From positions 1 to 25,276 of the forward strand of contig JBCCLD010000014.1 of NCBI GenBank assembly GCA_039027055.1: a stretch of DNA of 25,276 nt, read 5' to 3'. Position numbers and translations under genes: made by a program. The notes below the pieces were generated by a model. The model did no database searches. It saw only the letters and a program-made list of their open reading frames with translations, and was not told where the DNA came from. Source of the DNA: JBCBEX01 sp039027055. GTDB taxonomy: Bacteria > Bacteroidota > Rhodothermia > Rhodothermales > Rubricoccaceae. Each line of letters starts with the position of its first letter. Position 1 is the first letter of the stretch. This document shows, piece after piece, positions 17,156 to 25,263 of the stretch.

Positions 17156-18160
17156 CTACGCTCTACCGGTGTGGCGCAGCGCGTTGTCCAGGGCTTGGCG
17201 GACGTTGCGCTGGAAGCCCTCGAACTTGGCTCGCTTGACAGGGGTGCCCTTGAAGCGCTTGCGGTAGGTTTCGAGGTCCAACTCGACCCATTCGCGCAGC
17301 TCAGTCTCGGTGACGCTGCCGTCGCGCGGGAGGAACCGAGGCTCCTGTGTCGGGCGCTTGAACTTGTTCCAGGGGCACACGTCCTGGCAGATATCGCAGC
17401 CGAAGAGCCACGATCCGAAGTCTTGCGCTACCTCCAGCGGAAACTCCGGGCCGCGGTGCTCAATCGTCCAGTAGGAGATGCACCGGCTTGCGTCGATCTG
17501 GTAGGGAGCGTCAAGAGCACCCGTGGGACACGCGTCGAGGCAGCGGGTACAGCGCCCGCAGTAGTCTGGAACTGGGCCGTCTGAGGGCAGGGGCACGTCC
17601 ACGATCAACTCGCCGATGAAGAAGAACGAGCCGAGCGACCGGTTGATGAGGTTGGTGTGCTTGCCTTGCCAGCCCAGCCCGGCGCGTGCGGCCCACACCT
17701 TGTCGAGCACGGGGGCCGAGTCTACAAACGCGCGTCCGCTGATGCCGCCGCAGCGCTCGTCGAGCCAGTTGTAGAGGGCGTAGAGTTTCTCCTTGAGGAC
17801 GACGTGGTAGTCCTCGCCCCAGGCGTATCGGCTGATCTTGCCGATGGCCCCGTCGTCGTCGGCATCCTGCGCGTTCAGCTCCGACGGAGGAGGGATAGGC
17901 TGGTAGTAGTTCGTCAGCAACGAGATCACCGAGCGGGCGCCGGGAACGAGCACGCGTGGATCGACGCGCTTCTCGAAGTGATTCTCCATCCACCGCATCG
18001 AGGCGTGGCGGCCTTGCGTGAGCCAGGCTTCGAGCTGCCGCGCTTCGTCGTCGAGCCGGGTGGCCTCGGCGATGCCGCAGGCGTCGAAGCCAAGCCGGGC
18101 CGCTTCGTCCTTCAGCGCCCGGGCGAGGCGAGTCTGGGCAGCGAGGTCGAAGCCGGGCAT
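17156..18160 (-). CDS. queG: Epoxyqueuosine reductase, short form
   Basis: A 334-residue cobalamin- and Fe-S-dependent enzyme that reduces epoxyqueuosine to queuosine in the tRNA wobble position. Two [4Fe-4S] motifs are present: CGRCTRCLDACP (Cys201, 204, 207, 211) and CDICQDVCP (Cys255, 258, 262), with Cys227 supplying the remaining ligand. The catalytic Asp is likely Asp147 in FVDSAPVLDK, and GWQGKHTNLI is a strongly conserved stretch. The start is ATG 18160 (MPGFDLAAQTR), because 21 extra upstream codons look unlike the family. Many homologues have about 380 residues with a C-terminal HEAT-like part. Here the protein ends soon after KRAKFEGFQRNVRQAL, so that domain is missing. It converges with sprA 29 bases away, with no clear terminator between. 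Confidence 0.94.
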   Translation of the reverse strand: MPGFDLAAQTRLARALKDEAARLGFDACGIAEATRLDDEARQLEAWLTQGRHASMRWMENHFEKRVDPRVLVPGARSVISLLTNYYQPIPPPSELNAQDADDDGAIGKISRYAWGEDYHVVLKEKLYALYNWLDERCGGISGRAFVDSAPVLDKVWAARAGLGWQGKHTNLINRSLGSFFFIGELIVDVPLPSDGPVPDYCGRCTRCLDACPTGALDAPYQIDASRCISYWTIEHRGPEFPLEVAQDFGSWLFGCDICQDVCPWNKFKRPTQEPRFLPRDGSVTETELREWVELDLETYRKRFKGTPVKRAKFEGFQRNVRQALDNALRHTGRA

Positions 18161-18197
18161 GGGGTCACAAGCGAAGGGCACCGCGGGCAAAACAGCA

Positions 18198-18229
18198 CCG
18201 GCGGTGCGCCACGTGGGACGCACCGCCGG
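18198..18229 (-). terminator. Terminator of the third OmpA-family gene
   Basis: An 11-bp perfect stem (CCGGCGGTGCG at 18198-18208 with its complement at 18219-18229) has a 10-base loop. On the minus strand it is followed by TGCTGTTTTG, a short T-rich run. It lies 77 bases past the OmpA-family stop and upstream of queG. Confidence 0.65.
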
Positions 18230-18305
18230 CTCGGCAGCCGTCGGCTCGGCGGCTACCCGTGGGATTCAGACGCGCGAGCGCCTTGGAAAGTTCAGCGCGG
18301 CCGGC

Positions 18306-19988
18306 TCACCGGTCGAGCGGGATGAACGTCGCGCACTCCGCCGGGATGGACTCGGCGCGGCGGGCGTTGCGGTCGCCTGGCAGCGGGTCCTCCTTCGCTC
18401 GGGAGTCCGGGGCCACGCCGCGCCCCTCCGTCGTGAGGCGCGCCGGGTCAATGCCGTTGGCGATGTAGTAGCGCTCAACGGCATCCGCGCGGTTGTTGGC
18501 GAGGTCGAGCGGGCGGCCCTCCTGGTCGTCCGCATAGCCTACGATGAGCACGCACAGGTCGGGGCAGCGGCGCAGCACGTCGAGGTTCTCGTCGAGGCGC
18601 ATTCGTCCACCGGCGGTGAGCGCAAACGACTCATAGTCGTAGAACACCGTGTTCAGCTCGCTCACCTCGTCGCAGAACGGATCGGTCACGATGACCTGGA
18701 ACGTACACGTCGCGCTGCCGGCCACGTTGGTCACGGTGAGGGTGGTCGTGTAGACGCCTGCGGCAGCATAGGTGTGCGAGGGGCTGGGCTGTGCCGACGT
18801 GTTGCCGTCGCCGAAGTCGTAGCTGTAGCTGAAGGGCTCCGTCCCGCGCACCTGAGCGAAGAACCGGACGGCCTCACCAAGGAAGACAGCCTCGCGGGGC
18901 AGCGTCGAGCAATCCGCGAGCACGGGCGCTTGCGTGGGCCGTGCAACCACGACGACGGGTTTGCTGGCCACGTCAGAGTTGATCGGGCCGGTGCCCGTGA
19001 AGCTGACCGTGTAGGTGCCGGGTTGGGCGTAGGCATGGCTCGTCCGCAGGCCACCTGCGTCCGTCGTGCCGTCCCCGAGATCAAACGTGAAGGCGAGCGG
19101 CGGCGTGGCGTCCTGGTTGTAGTCGCCTGTGAACGTCCCCATCTCGTTGACGAAGAGCGTGTCCGGACCAGCGATCGTCACATCCACCGGGATGACGGGC
19201 GACTTGAAGGTGTAGCGCAGCCCGAGGCCGATGTGACTGAGCACGTCGAAGTCAGCATCGTCGTCTCGGGAGGCGGCGGCGGGGCGGATGCGTCCCGGAT
19301 TGAATCCAAAATTGGCACCGTCGAGTGCACCGTCTGGGAAGAAGAGCCGGACATCAAGGTCGGCGATCAGGGCGATGCGCGGCGTGAGCTTGACGTCCAG
19401 ACCGGCGCCAACCAGGGGGGCCCAGCCCGTCTCCGCGTTGTCGTCGTCGCTAGTCGGCGAGCGAAGAGCTACGGACGCCCCGAGCGTCGTGAACGGCGAG
19501 ATGCGCGCTTGGGGGAAGAGGGTGTAGCGCACGCGTAGCTGCAACTCGTGGACCTCGGCCGAGCTGTTGAAGTCGACGAGGGTAGCAGGGTTCACCGGCG
19601 AGGGCGCGGTGAGCATAGCCTCATAGCGCCCATAGTGGTAAGCTAGGCCTATGGCCAATTCTGGGCGGAATTGGTAGCCTATTTCGATCCCGCCACCCGG
19701 GCTGGCGCTGGGGAAGTACCCTTCGTACTCGATGTCTTGGTCGTCGCGCCGAAGCGTGTAGGTGCCAAAGAGCCGGCTCTCGGGGTTGTTGTCGAGGTCT
19801 CCCTGATAGAGCGAGAAGCCGACGCGCCCCTGCAGGTATAGGGAACTGCCTGGACGTTGCTGAGCGTGCGCTGGCGCGGCCAATCCAATCAGGACCGGGA
19901 GCATCACACTGAGCAGAAGCAGGAGCGAACGGGCTACCCGATCAGACGGGAGGCGAGACGAGGTCGTCTGAAGAAGACTCACGCGCAT
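18306..19988 (-). CDS. OmpA-family outer-membrane protein with two PKD domains (copy 1)
   Basis: A 560-residue envelope protein. A signal peptide (residues 1-42, ending PAHA) leads into an eight-strand-like beta-barrel region of about 44-262 (SLYLQGRVGFSLYQGDLDNN ... GLGLRYTFKSP). PKD domain 1 is at about 268-348 (FDLGDGTT, SHAYAQPGTYTVSF) and PKD domain 2 at about 362-437 (YDFGDGNTS, SHTYAAAGVYTTTLTV). The OmpA C-terminal peptidoglycan-binding domain is at 444-551, with Asp487 (GYADD) and Arg500 (NNRADAV) at the positions that hold diaminopimelate in E. coli OmpA. Cys475 and Cys479 (RRCPDLC) are shared with the two paralogues. ATG 19988 was chosen because it starts a proper signal peptide. 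The role is probably to link the outer membrane to the cell wall, with PKD domains as spacers or adhesion modules. It is the most diverged of the three. Confidence 0.88.
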   Translation of the reverse strand: MRVSLLQTTSSRLPSDRVARSLLLLLSVMLPVLIGLAAPAHAQQRPGSSLYLQGRVGFSLYQGDLDNNPESRLFGTYTLRRDDQDIEYEGYFPSASPGGGIEIGYQFRPELAIGLAYHYGRYEAMLTAPSPVNPATLVDFNSSAEVHELQLRVRYTLFPQARISPFTTLGASVALRSPTSDDDNAETGWAPLVGAGLDVKLTPRIALIADLDVRLFFPDGALDGANFGFNPGRIRPAAASRDDDADFDVLSHIGLGLRYTFKSPVIPVDVTIAGPDTLFVNEMGTFTGDYNQDATPPLAFTFDLGDGTTDAGGLRTSHAYAQPGTYTVSFTGTGPINSDVASKPVVVVARPTQAPVLADCSTLPREAVFLGEAVRFFAQVRGTEPFSYSYDFGDGNTSAQPSPSHTYAAAGVYTTTLTVTNVAGSATCTFQVIVTDPFCDEVSELNTVFYDYESFALTAGGRMRLDENLDVLRRCPDLCVLIVGYADDQEGRPLDLANNRADAVERYYIANGIDPARLTTEGRGVAPDSRAKEDPLPGDRNARRAESIPAECATFIPLDR

Positions 19989-20134
19989 GGGCTTGGTCCG
20001 AGCGAGGAATAGGAGGGCAGATGCCGGAGTGTGCAACAATCGGTCCACAGTGCCTCGGTGAGGAGGCGTCGCTCAAGGGGCATTCTCTAAGCGCCCATCT
20101 ACGCGTGACCTGCCGAGAGCCTGGTTAGGAACAG

Positions 20135-20169
20135 GCGAGGCCGGTCCCAGGAAGTAGGACCGGCCTCGC
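20135..20169 (-). terminator. Terminator of OmpA copy 2
   Basis: A 13-bp perfect stem (GCGAGGCCGGTCC at 20135-20147 with its complement at 20157-20169) encloses a 9-base loop, 38 bases past the stop of the OmpA copy 2 gene. The minus-strand sequence after it (CTGTTCCTAACC) is only weakly T-rich. Confidence 0.65.
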
Positions 20170-20207
20170 ATCAGGGTTCTCGTGGTTGCGCTCAGCGCAG
20201 GGGCCGC

Positions 20208-21755
20208 CTAGTTGCCGAGGGCCGAACAGCCAACGGGCAGGGACTCGGCGCGGCGGGCGTTGCGGTCACCCGGGCCCGGATCCTCCTTCGAGTTGGAGTC
20301 CGGCGCTTCGCCGAGGCCACGCGTCTGGATACGGCTCTGGTCGATGCCGCTCTGGACGTAGTAGGCCGCGACGGCGGTCGCGCGCTGCTCGGACAGACTG
20401 AGCTTGTTGCCCTCGCGGTCGTCCGTGTAGCCGTTGACGATGACGCAGAGGTCAGGGCATCGCTCCAGCACCTCGATGTTCTCGTCGAGGCGACTCTGTG
20501 CTTCAGTGTTGAGCGCGCTTGCGTCGTAGTCGAAGAACACCGTGTTCAACTCGGACACGTCCTGGCAGAAGCGGTCAGCTACGTTCACAACGAACGTGCA
20601 CTGGTCGGTGCCTGCCTCGTTGGTCGCCGTCAGCGTGACGGTGTAGGTGCCCGTCTGGTTGTAGGTATGGCTCGCATTGAGCGTGTTGGCCGAGCCACCA
20701 TCGCCGAAGTCGTAGCGGAACGAGATCGGCGTCGTGCCGGTCACGGTGGCGCTGAAACGGACGGCCTCGCCGACACCCGCGGTGCCTGGCGTGGCTGTGC
20801 AGTTGGCCAGCACCGGGGGCTGCGCAGGCGGCACCGGCGGCGGCACGACCTCGACCATCATCGTCTGGACGTCCGTATTGGCTGGGCCTGCAGCGGTGAA
20901 GGTGACCGTATAGGTACCCGGAGCGCTGTAGGTGTGCGTGGCGATGAGTCCTGTGGACGTGCTACCGTCGCCCCAGTCCCAGCCAAACGAGAGAGGGCCC
21001 GTCGCATCCGGGTTGACGTCGGCCGAGAAAGTGCCGGTCTGGCCCGCCTCGAGCGTCGTGGGGCCGTCGATCATCGCCTCTACCTTCGTCACAGGCGACT
21101 TGAACGTGTAGCGGAGGCCGCCCCCGAGGAAGCCTAGCGCGTCGAAGTCGGCTTCGTCAGCCGCGATCTGGATCTGCCCGTTGGGGTCGGCTCCGTCGAT
21201 GCCACCGTCCGGGAAGAAGAACCGTACGTCCCCTTCAAGCACCAACGCCAGTCGGCTGAAGAGTTGGATGTCGAGGCCGCCACCGACGAGGGGTCCGTAG
21301 GCGAAGTCCTCGAGTGGGTCGTCGACCGAGTTACCAGGTGTAGCGAAGGCAAAGGCACCACCGAGCGTCAAGAAGGGAGCGATGCGCCACCCGCCGAAGG
21401 GCGTCAGCCGCAAACGGAGCTGGATCTCCTGAACGACCTCGCTGTCCAGACCCGCGATCGGGACGTCATTGAAGTCGGTCAGTGTCTTCGGGTACAGACC
21501 GTAGAGGTAGGCGATACCGATGGAGCCGCCCGGGCTGAACTGGTAGCCTAATTCGCCTCCGAAGGCGAGGTCGCCGTCCTCGAAGTAGGTCCCAACCTCA
21601 CTATCGGGGTTGTTGTCGATGTCGCCGCCGTAGGTGGACAAGCCCACGCGCGCTTGGAGGTAGAGGGTGTTGTCGGCGCGAACCTGGGCAAGGGCGGCTG
21701 AGGATAAGAGCAATGCCACTAGGCTCAACGAGAGAACGTGCCAAAGATGCTTCAT
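20208..21755 (-). CDS. OmpA-family outer-membrane protein with two PKD domains (copy 2)
   Basis: A 515-residue paralogue of its neighbours. The signal peptide (MKHLWHVLSLSLVALLLSSA, then ALA|Q) is followed by a beta-barrel at about 26-220 (LYLQARVGLSTYGGDIDNNP ... GGGLRYTFKSP). PKD domain 1 is at about 225-304 (WDWGDGSTS, THTYSAPGTYTVTF), then a Pro-rich hinge (PPPVPPAQPPV, 305-315), and PKD domain 2 at about 318-395 (YDFGDGGSA, SHTYNQTGTYTVTL). The OmpA domain at 402-508 has Asp445 (GYTDD) and Arg458 (LSEQRAT) for peptidoglycan binding and ends with the family motif DRNARRAES. The ATG at 21755 was chosen for its signal peptide. It has its own terminator and a good promoter candidate, so it seems to be transcribed alone. 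Confidence 0.9.
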   Translation of the reverse strand: MKHLWHVLSLSLVALLLSSAALAQVRADNTLYLQARVGLSTYGGDIDNNPDSEVGTYFEDGDLAFGGELGYQFSPGGSIGIAYLYGLYPKTLTDFNDVPIAGLDSEVVQEIQLRLRLTPFGGWRIAPFLTLGGAFAFATPGNSVDDPLEDFAYGPLVGGGLDIQLFSRLALVLEGDVRFFFPDGGIDGADPNGQIQIAADEADFDALGFLGGGLRYTFKSPVTKVEAMIDGPTTLEAGQTGTFSADVNPDATGPLSFGWDWGDGSTSTGLIATHTYSAPGTYTVTFTAAGPANTDVQTMMVEVVPPPVPPAQPPVLANCTATPGTAGVGEAVRFSATVTGTTPISFRYDFGDGGSANTLNASHTYNQTGTYTVTLTATNEAGTDQCTFVVNVADRFCQDVSELNTVFFDYDASALNTEAQSRLDENIEVLERCPDLCVIVNGYTDDREGNKLSLSEQRATAVAAYYVQSGIDQSRIQTRGLGEAPDSNSKEDPGPGDRNARRAESLPVGCSALGN

Positions 21756-21830
21756 AGAGAGACAGACGAGGGGGTGTGCGAAAAGCGAGAGGTGTGCACA
21801 GAGGAGGGCAGCGGGGGCACACACTCGCTC

Positions 21831-21861
21831 CAAGTATAGGCAGAACTAGGGAGATAAAAAA
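21831..21861 (-). promoter_or_regulatory. Candidate promoter of OmpA copy 2
   Basis: On the minus strand TATACTTG (21838-21831) matches the -7 TAnnTTTG box with one change. The expected -33 position, 19 bases upstream, falls in the T-tract of the preceding terminator. It would give a leader of about 70 bases before ATG 21755. Confidence 0.4.
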
Positions 21862-21893
21862 AGACCTCTCCCCGAAGAAAGGGGAGAGGTCTT
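21856..21893 (-). terminator. Strong intrinsic terminator of OmpA copy 3
   Basis: A 13-bp perfect stem (AAGACCTCTCCCC at 21861-21873 with its complement at 21881-21893) and a 7-base loop are followed on the minus strand by a run of seven Ts. It begins 35 bases past the stop. This is the clearest Rho-independent terminator in the window. Confidence 0.92.
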
Positions 21894-21927
21894 GCTCTAG
21901 CAGAGCGTCAGAGGCGCAAGGGAGCGC

Positions 21928-23523
21928 CTAGCCATCAGACGGCAGCTCGCTGCAGTCCACCGGCGCGGATTCGGCGCGGCGGGCGTTGCGGTCACCCGGG
22001 CCCGGATCCTCCTTCGAGTTGGAGTCCGGTGCCTCGCCGAGGCCACGGGCCGCGATGCGGCTCTCGTCGATGCCGTTCTCCATGTAGTAGGCCTTGACCT
22101 CACCAGCACGGCGCTCGGAGAGGCGGAGCTTGTCGCTCTCGCGGTCGTCGGTGTAGGCACTGACGATGACGCAGAGGTCGGGGCAGCGCTCCAGCACCTC
22201 GATGTTCTCGTCGAGACGTCCCTGGGCGTCACCGGTGAGGCTGCTCGCGCCATAGTCGAAGTAGACCGTGTTGAGGTCACTCACCTCTGCGCAGAAGCGG
22301 TCGGCGACGTTGACGACGAACGTGCAGCTGTCGCTGCCTGCCTCGTTGGTCGCCGTCAGCGTGACCGTGTACTCGCCGACGGCGTCATACGTGTGGGTCG
22401 CCGTGAGGGTGCTGGCCGAGGAGCCATCGCCGAAGTCGTAGGCGAAGGTGATCGGCTGGGTGCCCGTCACGGTGGCGCTGAAGCGAACGGCTTCGCCGAG
22501 GTTGGCCGATGACGGCGTCGCCGTGCAGTTGGCGAGCGCGGGCGCTTCGACCGGCGGCGGCGGCGGTGCCGTCACGGTCACGAGCAGGGTCTCCACATCG
22601 GTGTTGGCCTTGCACGCGGCGGAGAAGGTGACTGTGTAGGTGCCCTCGTCCGCGTACATGTGAGTCGCGGTCAGGCCCGTTGAGGTCTGGCCATCACCCC
22701 AGTCCCACGTGTACTCGCAGGGGCCGGTCGCGTCGTCGTTGACGAACGCGGTGTAAGTACCGGATTCGCCAGTGAGGAGGCTGGTCGGGCCATCGATGGT
22801 GGCGTCCACCTTCGTGATGGCTGGCGCGAACGTCAGGCGAAGGCCACCCCCAGCATAGCCGAGGATGTCGAAGTCCATGTCGTCCGCTTCCGGGTCGAAG
22901 AAGACGCTGTTGTCGTTGTCTTCGCCCGGGTTGTTGTTGTCAACCACGTCATCCGGGAGGACGAAGAAGCCCTTGAGCTCGGTGAACAGCGACAGGCGCG
23001 AGCCGAGAACGAGATCCAGACCCAGACCCACGACAGGCCCCGCGCCCCAGTCGTCGGCCGTGTTGCTCATCGGGATCGAGGGGTCAGGGGTGGAGAGGGT
23101 GAAGCCCGCTCCGAAGAGCACGAACGGGCTCAGGCGCGCGCTCGAGAACGGGACATAGCGGAAGAGCACTTCGAGGTGCTGCACCTCCTCGCTATCGTTG
23201 GCGAAGATTGCAGGATCGGGTTCGTACTCCGCTAGGCCCGGGTACGAGCCGTAGTGGTAGAGGACGCCAAGAGCAAGCGCGGGCGAGAACTGGTAGCCAA
23301 TCTCGCCGCCGAAGCCGAGGCCGAGCTGGTCGAAGTAGTCGCCGAATTCGCCATCGGCGACTCCGTCGATGTCGCCGCCGTAGGCGCCGACGCCGACACG
23401 GGCGGCGATGTAGAGCGAGTTGTCGGCGCGCACCTGGGCTTCAACCTGGGGCGCGAGCAGCAGCAGGGCCGCACAGCCGAGCAAAAGTGCCGTGTGTAGA
23501 CGCAAGGTCATGGTGGTAGTCAT
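21928..23523 (-). CDS. OmpA-family outer-membrane protein with two PKD domains (copy 3)
   Basis: A 531-residue paralogue of copy 2. The signal peptide (MTTTMTLRLHTALLLGCAAL through VEA|Q) is followed by a beta-barrel at about 31-232 with an Asn/Asp-rich loop (DDVVDNNNPGEDNDNS, 191-206). PKD domain 1 (about 238-318) carries two extra cysteines, Cys269 and Cys304, absent from the paralogues and possibly forming a disulfide. A Pro-rich hinge (APPPPPVEAP) leads to PKD domain 2 (about 331-408) and the OmpA domain at 415-521, with Asp459 (YTDD) and Arg472 (SERRAGEV). Conserved Cys447 and Cys451 sit in ERCPDLC. ATG 23523 and ATG 23511 are both possible starts. It probably anchors the outer membrane to peptidoglycan, like its neighbours. 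Confidence 0.9.
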   Translation of the reverse strand: MTTTMTLRLHTALLLGCAALLLLAPQVEAQVRADNSLYIAARVGVGAYGGDIDGVADGEFGDYFDQLGLGFGGEIGYQFSPALALGVLYHYGSYPGLAEYEPDPAIFANDSEEVQHLEVLFRYVPFSSARLSPFVLFGAGFTLSTPDPSIPMSNTADDWGAGPVVGLGLDLVLGSRLSLFTELKGFFVLPDDVVDNNNPGEDNDNSVFFDPEADDMDFDILGYAGGGLRLTFAPAITKVDATIDGPTSLLTGESGTYTAFVNDDATGPCEYTWDWGDGQTSTGLTATHMYADEGTYTVTFSAACKANTDVETLLVTVTAPPPPPVEAPALANCTATPSSANLGEAVRFSATVTGTQPITFAYDFGDGSSASTLTATHTYDAVGEYTVTLTATNEAGSDSCTFVVNVADRFCAEVSDLNTVYFDYGASSLTGDAQGRLDENIEVLERCPDLCVIVSAYTDDRESDKLRLSERRAGEVKAYYMENGIDESRIAARGLGEAPDSNSKEDPGPGDRNARRAESAPVDCSELPSDG

Positions 23524-23881
23524 GCGGTTCGTGGACGTGATGGTGGACGAGGGAAGGAGCCGTCTGAGACTCCACTCGGGAGAATAGACAAACGGGGGTC
23601 CTCCGACGTGCCAGCCCGTGCAGGAGTGCGACTCTAGAGAGAGGGAGCGACGCCCTGAGGGACGAGGGGTAGGGGGAGAAATCTCCGATCCCTAAGGTTC
23701 GGCATCAAGCACCCAGACAATCAAGCGGAGACTGGGAGAAGTGTGCGGATCGCAGAGGAATTTGGAGGAAAGCTCCTGGAAACCCGGCTGAGACAGGAGG
23801 CGGCGTGCGCCAGCCGGGTGAATCCGTAGCATCTGACAAGGCCCTGCAAGTGGGCCGTGAGACGCTGAGGCGAGGTGGCAT
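23524..23881. other. Spacer between rpsT and OmpA copy 3
   Basis: There is no gene in these 358 bases. Near rpsT a stem ACCCGGCTG (23782-23790) pairs with CAGCCGGGT (23811-23819) across 20 bases and is followed on the minus strand by TTTCC, a fair terminator for rpsT. A GGCCC/GGGCC stem lies closer to rpsT. The remaining part must hold the promoter and a long leader for OmpA copy 3. I see no convincing -33/-7 pair and no riboswitch class that I recognise. Confidence 0.4.
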
Positions 23882-24136
23882 CTAGGCCAGCCCGTTGACG
23901 TGCAGCTCGAGGCGGCTCTTCATGTGGGCCACCTTGTTGCGGTGGAAGATGCCCTTGGTGGCAAGGCGGTCGAGCTGGGCTTTGACCACGCGCAGCTTCT
24001 CCGCGGCAGCCGACGGGTCCTGCGTGGCTTCGAGATCCTTGATGAGCGTACGGATGCGTACTTTCTGGTACCGGTTGCGCGCGCGACGCTTGGCGTTCTG
24101 GCGGACGCGCTTCTCGGCAGACTTGTGCTGAGGCAT
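23882..24136 (-). CDS. rpsT: 30S ribosomal protein S20
   Basis: An 84-residue, strongly basic protein that binds 16S rRNA early in small-subunit assembly. The N-terminus MPQHKSAEKRVRQNAKRRAR, then NRYQKVRIRT, and the C-terminal KGIFHRNKVAHMKSRL are typical of S20, and the length fits the family (about 84-90). ATG 24136 was chosen because it gives the family start. The open frame runs much further upstream but crosses the divergent M23 gene. It is a single-gene unit. Confidence 0.97.
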   Translation of the reverse strand: MPQHKSAEKRVRQNAKRRARNRYQKVRIRTLIKDLEATQDPSAAAEKLRVVKAQLDRLATKGIFHRNKVAHMKSRLELHVNGLA

Positions 24137-24186
24137 GTAGGTAAAGCAGGTTCGTGATGACTTCGCAATGCGCGATGTTAAACGGG

Positions 24187-24218
24187 GTAATTTAGCCGTA
24201 TCGCTGTGTAGAAACCAA
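24187..24218 (-). promoter_or_regulatory. Candidate rpsT promoter
   Basis: On the minus strand TTG (24218-24216) and TAAATTAC (24194-24187) are 21 bases apart, a loose match to the Bacteroidota promoter pattern, with a leader of about 50 bases to the rpsT ATG. This AT-rich pocket is the only one in the 133-base divergent region. Confidence 0.3.
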
Positions 24219-24269
24219 GAAAGCAGCGTGTGGCCCCAGTCAATCTGACCGCGTCTTCTGGATCTGCCC

Positions 24270-25175
24270 ATGCTTCGCCTTGTGCTCGACTTGGCGCGTC
24301 GTGTCGGACGCACCTGCACCGTCATCCTGATGGACGACGAAGCACTCCAGCCCCACCAGTACCGGGTGCGCCCCTCGGTGTTGATCGGAGGGGGGCTCGC
24401 GGCCGTGCTCCTGCTCAGCAGCGCATTCGCCGCTGTGGTCATCTTCACGCCCGCGCTCCGGGCGCCCCTCGTCGGGCCTGACGCCGAGGCCATGCGCGGG
24501 CGCATCCTCGAGCAGGACGCCCGGATCGCAGCCATGCGCGACTCGATCGCGGTGCAGTACCAGCAACTCGCTCAACTCGGGCGCCTCATCACGGGCGAGG
24601 CAGATACCTCCGAGGTGTCCACGTCCCCACCCACGCTGCCCGATCTAAGCCGGTTCGACGAGCCGGGCATCGTGGCGCAGGCGGCACCCACCGACGACTG
24701 GGCCGACCACGAGCAGCCTGCCATCCGCTATCGCTTCCTGGACGCGGGTGAGGAGCCCGTGTCGGCCGTGCGCGCGGCCGAGGCGCTCGCGAGCCTCCGC
24801 TTTCCCGTCCTGCCGCCGGTCGTGGGCTTCCTCGGGCGCGGCTACAACGCCCAGGGTGGCCACTTCGGAGCGGACTTCGTGGTCGAAGAGGGCACCACCG
24901 TACGCGCCGTCGGAGATGGCTACGTCACCTTCGCCGACTGGACGCACGAGGGCGGCTTCACGATTGCCGTGCAGCACGCCGACGGCTATCTTTCGGTCTA
25001 CAAACACAACGAGCGCCTGCTCAAGCGCATCGGTGACCGGGTCCGCAGCCGCGAGGCCGTCGCCGTGAGCGGCAACACCGGCGAGATCACCACTGGCCCG
25101 CACCTCCACTTCGAACTGTGGCGCAACGGCCTCGCCCAGGATCCCCGGCAGTACCTCGTGACGAGCGGCGCATAA
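24270..25175 (+). CDS. Membrane-anchored M23 family metallopeptidase
   Basis: A 301-residue protein with a cytoplasmic N-terminus (1-36), one transmembrane helix (about 37-60, SVLIGGGLAAVLLLSSAFAA), a short coiled-coil-like stretch (about 72-108), a flexible linker, and a C-terminal M23 (LytM/lysostaphin-type) domain from about 185. The zinc ligands are intact: HFGAD (His198, Asp202) and HLHFE (His278, His280), with His246 in VYKHNERL. An active endopeptidase cutting peptidoglycan cross-links or peptide bridges is expected, facing the periplasm. The M-R-P pattern and architecture resemble M23 proteins of bactofilin loci, but no bactofilin gene is visible before the window ends. ATG 24270 was chosen. 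ATG 24330 would shorten the cytoplasmic part by 20 residues. Confidence 0.92.
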   Translation: MLRLVLDLARRVGRTCTVILMDDEALQPHQYRVRPSVLIGGGLAAVLLLSSAFAAVVIFTPALRAPLVGPDAEAMRGRILEQDARIAAMRDSIAVQYQQLAQLGRLITGEADTSEVSTSPPTLPDLSRFDEPGIVAQAAPTDDWADHEQPAIRYRFLDAGEEPVSAVRAAEALASLRFPVLPPVVGFLGRGYNAQGGHFGADFVVEEGTTVRAVGDGYVTFADWTHEGGFTIAVQHADGYLSVYKHNERLLKRIGDRVRSREAVAVSGNTGEITTGPHLHFELWRNGLAQDPRQYLVTSGA

Positions 25176-25217
25176 CCTTGCTTCCAGTATGGACGGCAAC
25201 GTTGCGCGCCTGCCTCG

Positions 25218-25263
25218 CCCGGCCGGTGCTTCCCCCCCCGCCAGGGTCGGGGGCTCGGCCGGG
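25218..25263 (+). terminator. Possible terminator of the M23 gene
   Basis: CCCGGCCG (25218-25225) and CGGCCGGG (25256-25263) form an 8-bp inverted repeat about 43 bases past the stop. The loop is long and C/G-rich and there is no T-tract, so this is tentative. Confidence 0.35.

Noticed and set aside
23755..23820. A GAGGAAAG-like stretch suggesting RNase P RNA
   Set aside because: Only this short string fits. The remaining conserved blocks and overall length of RNase P RNA were not found, and a simple local hairpin explains it.
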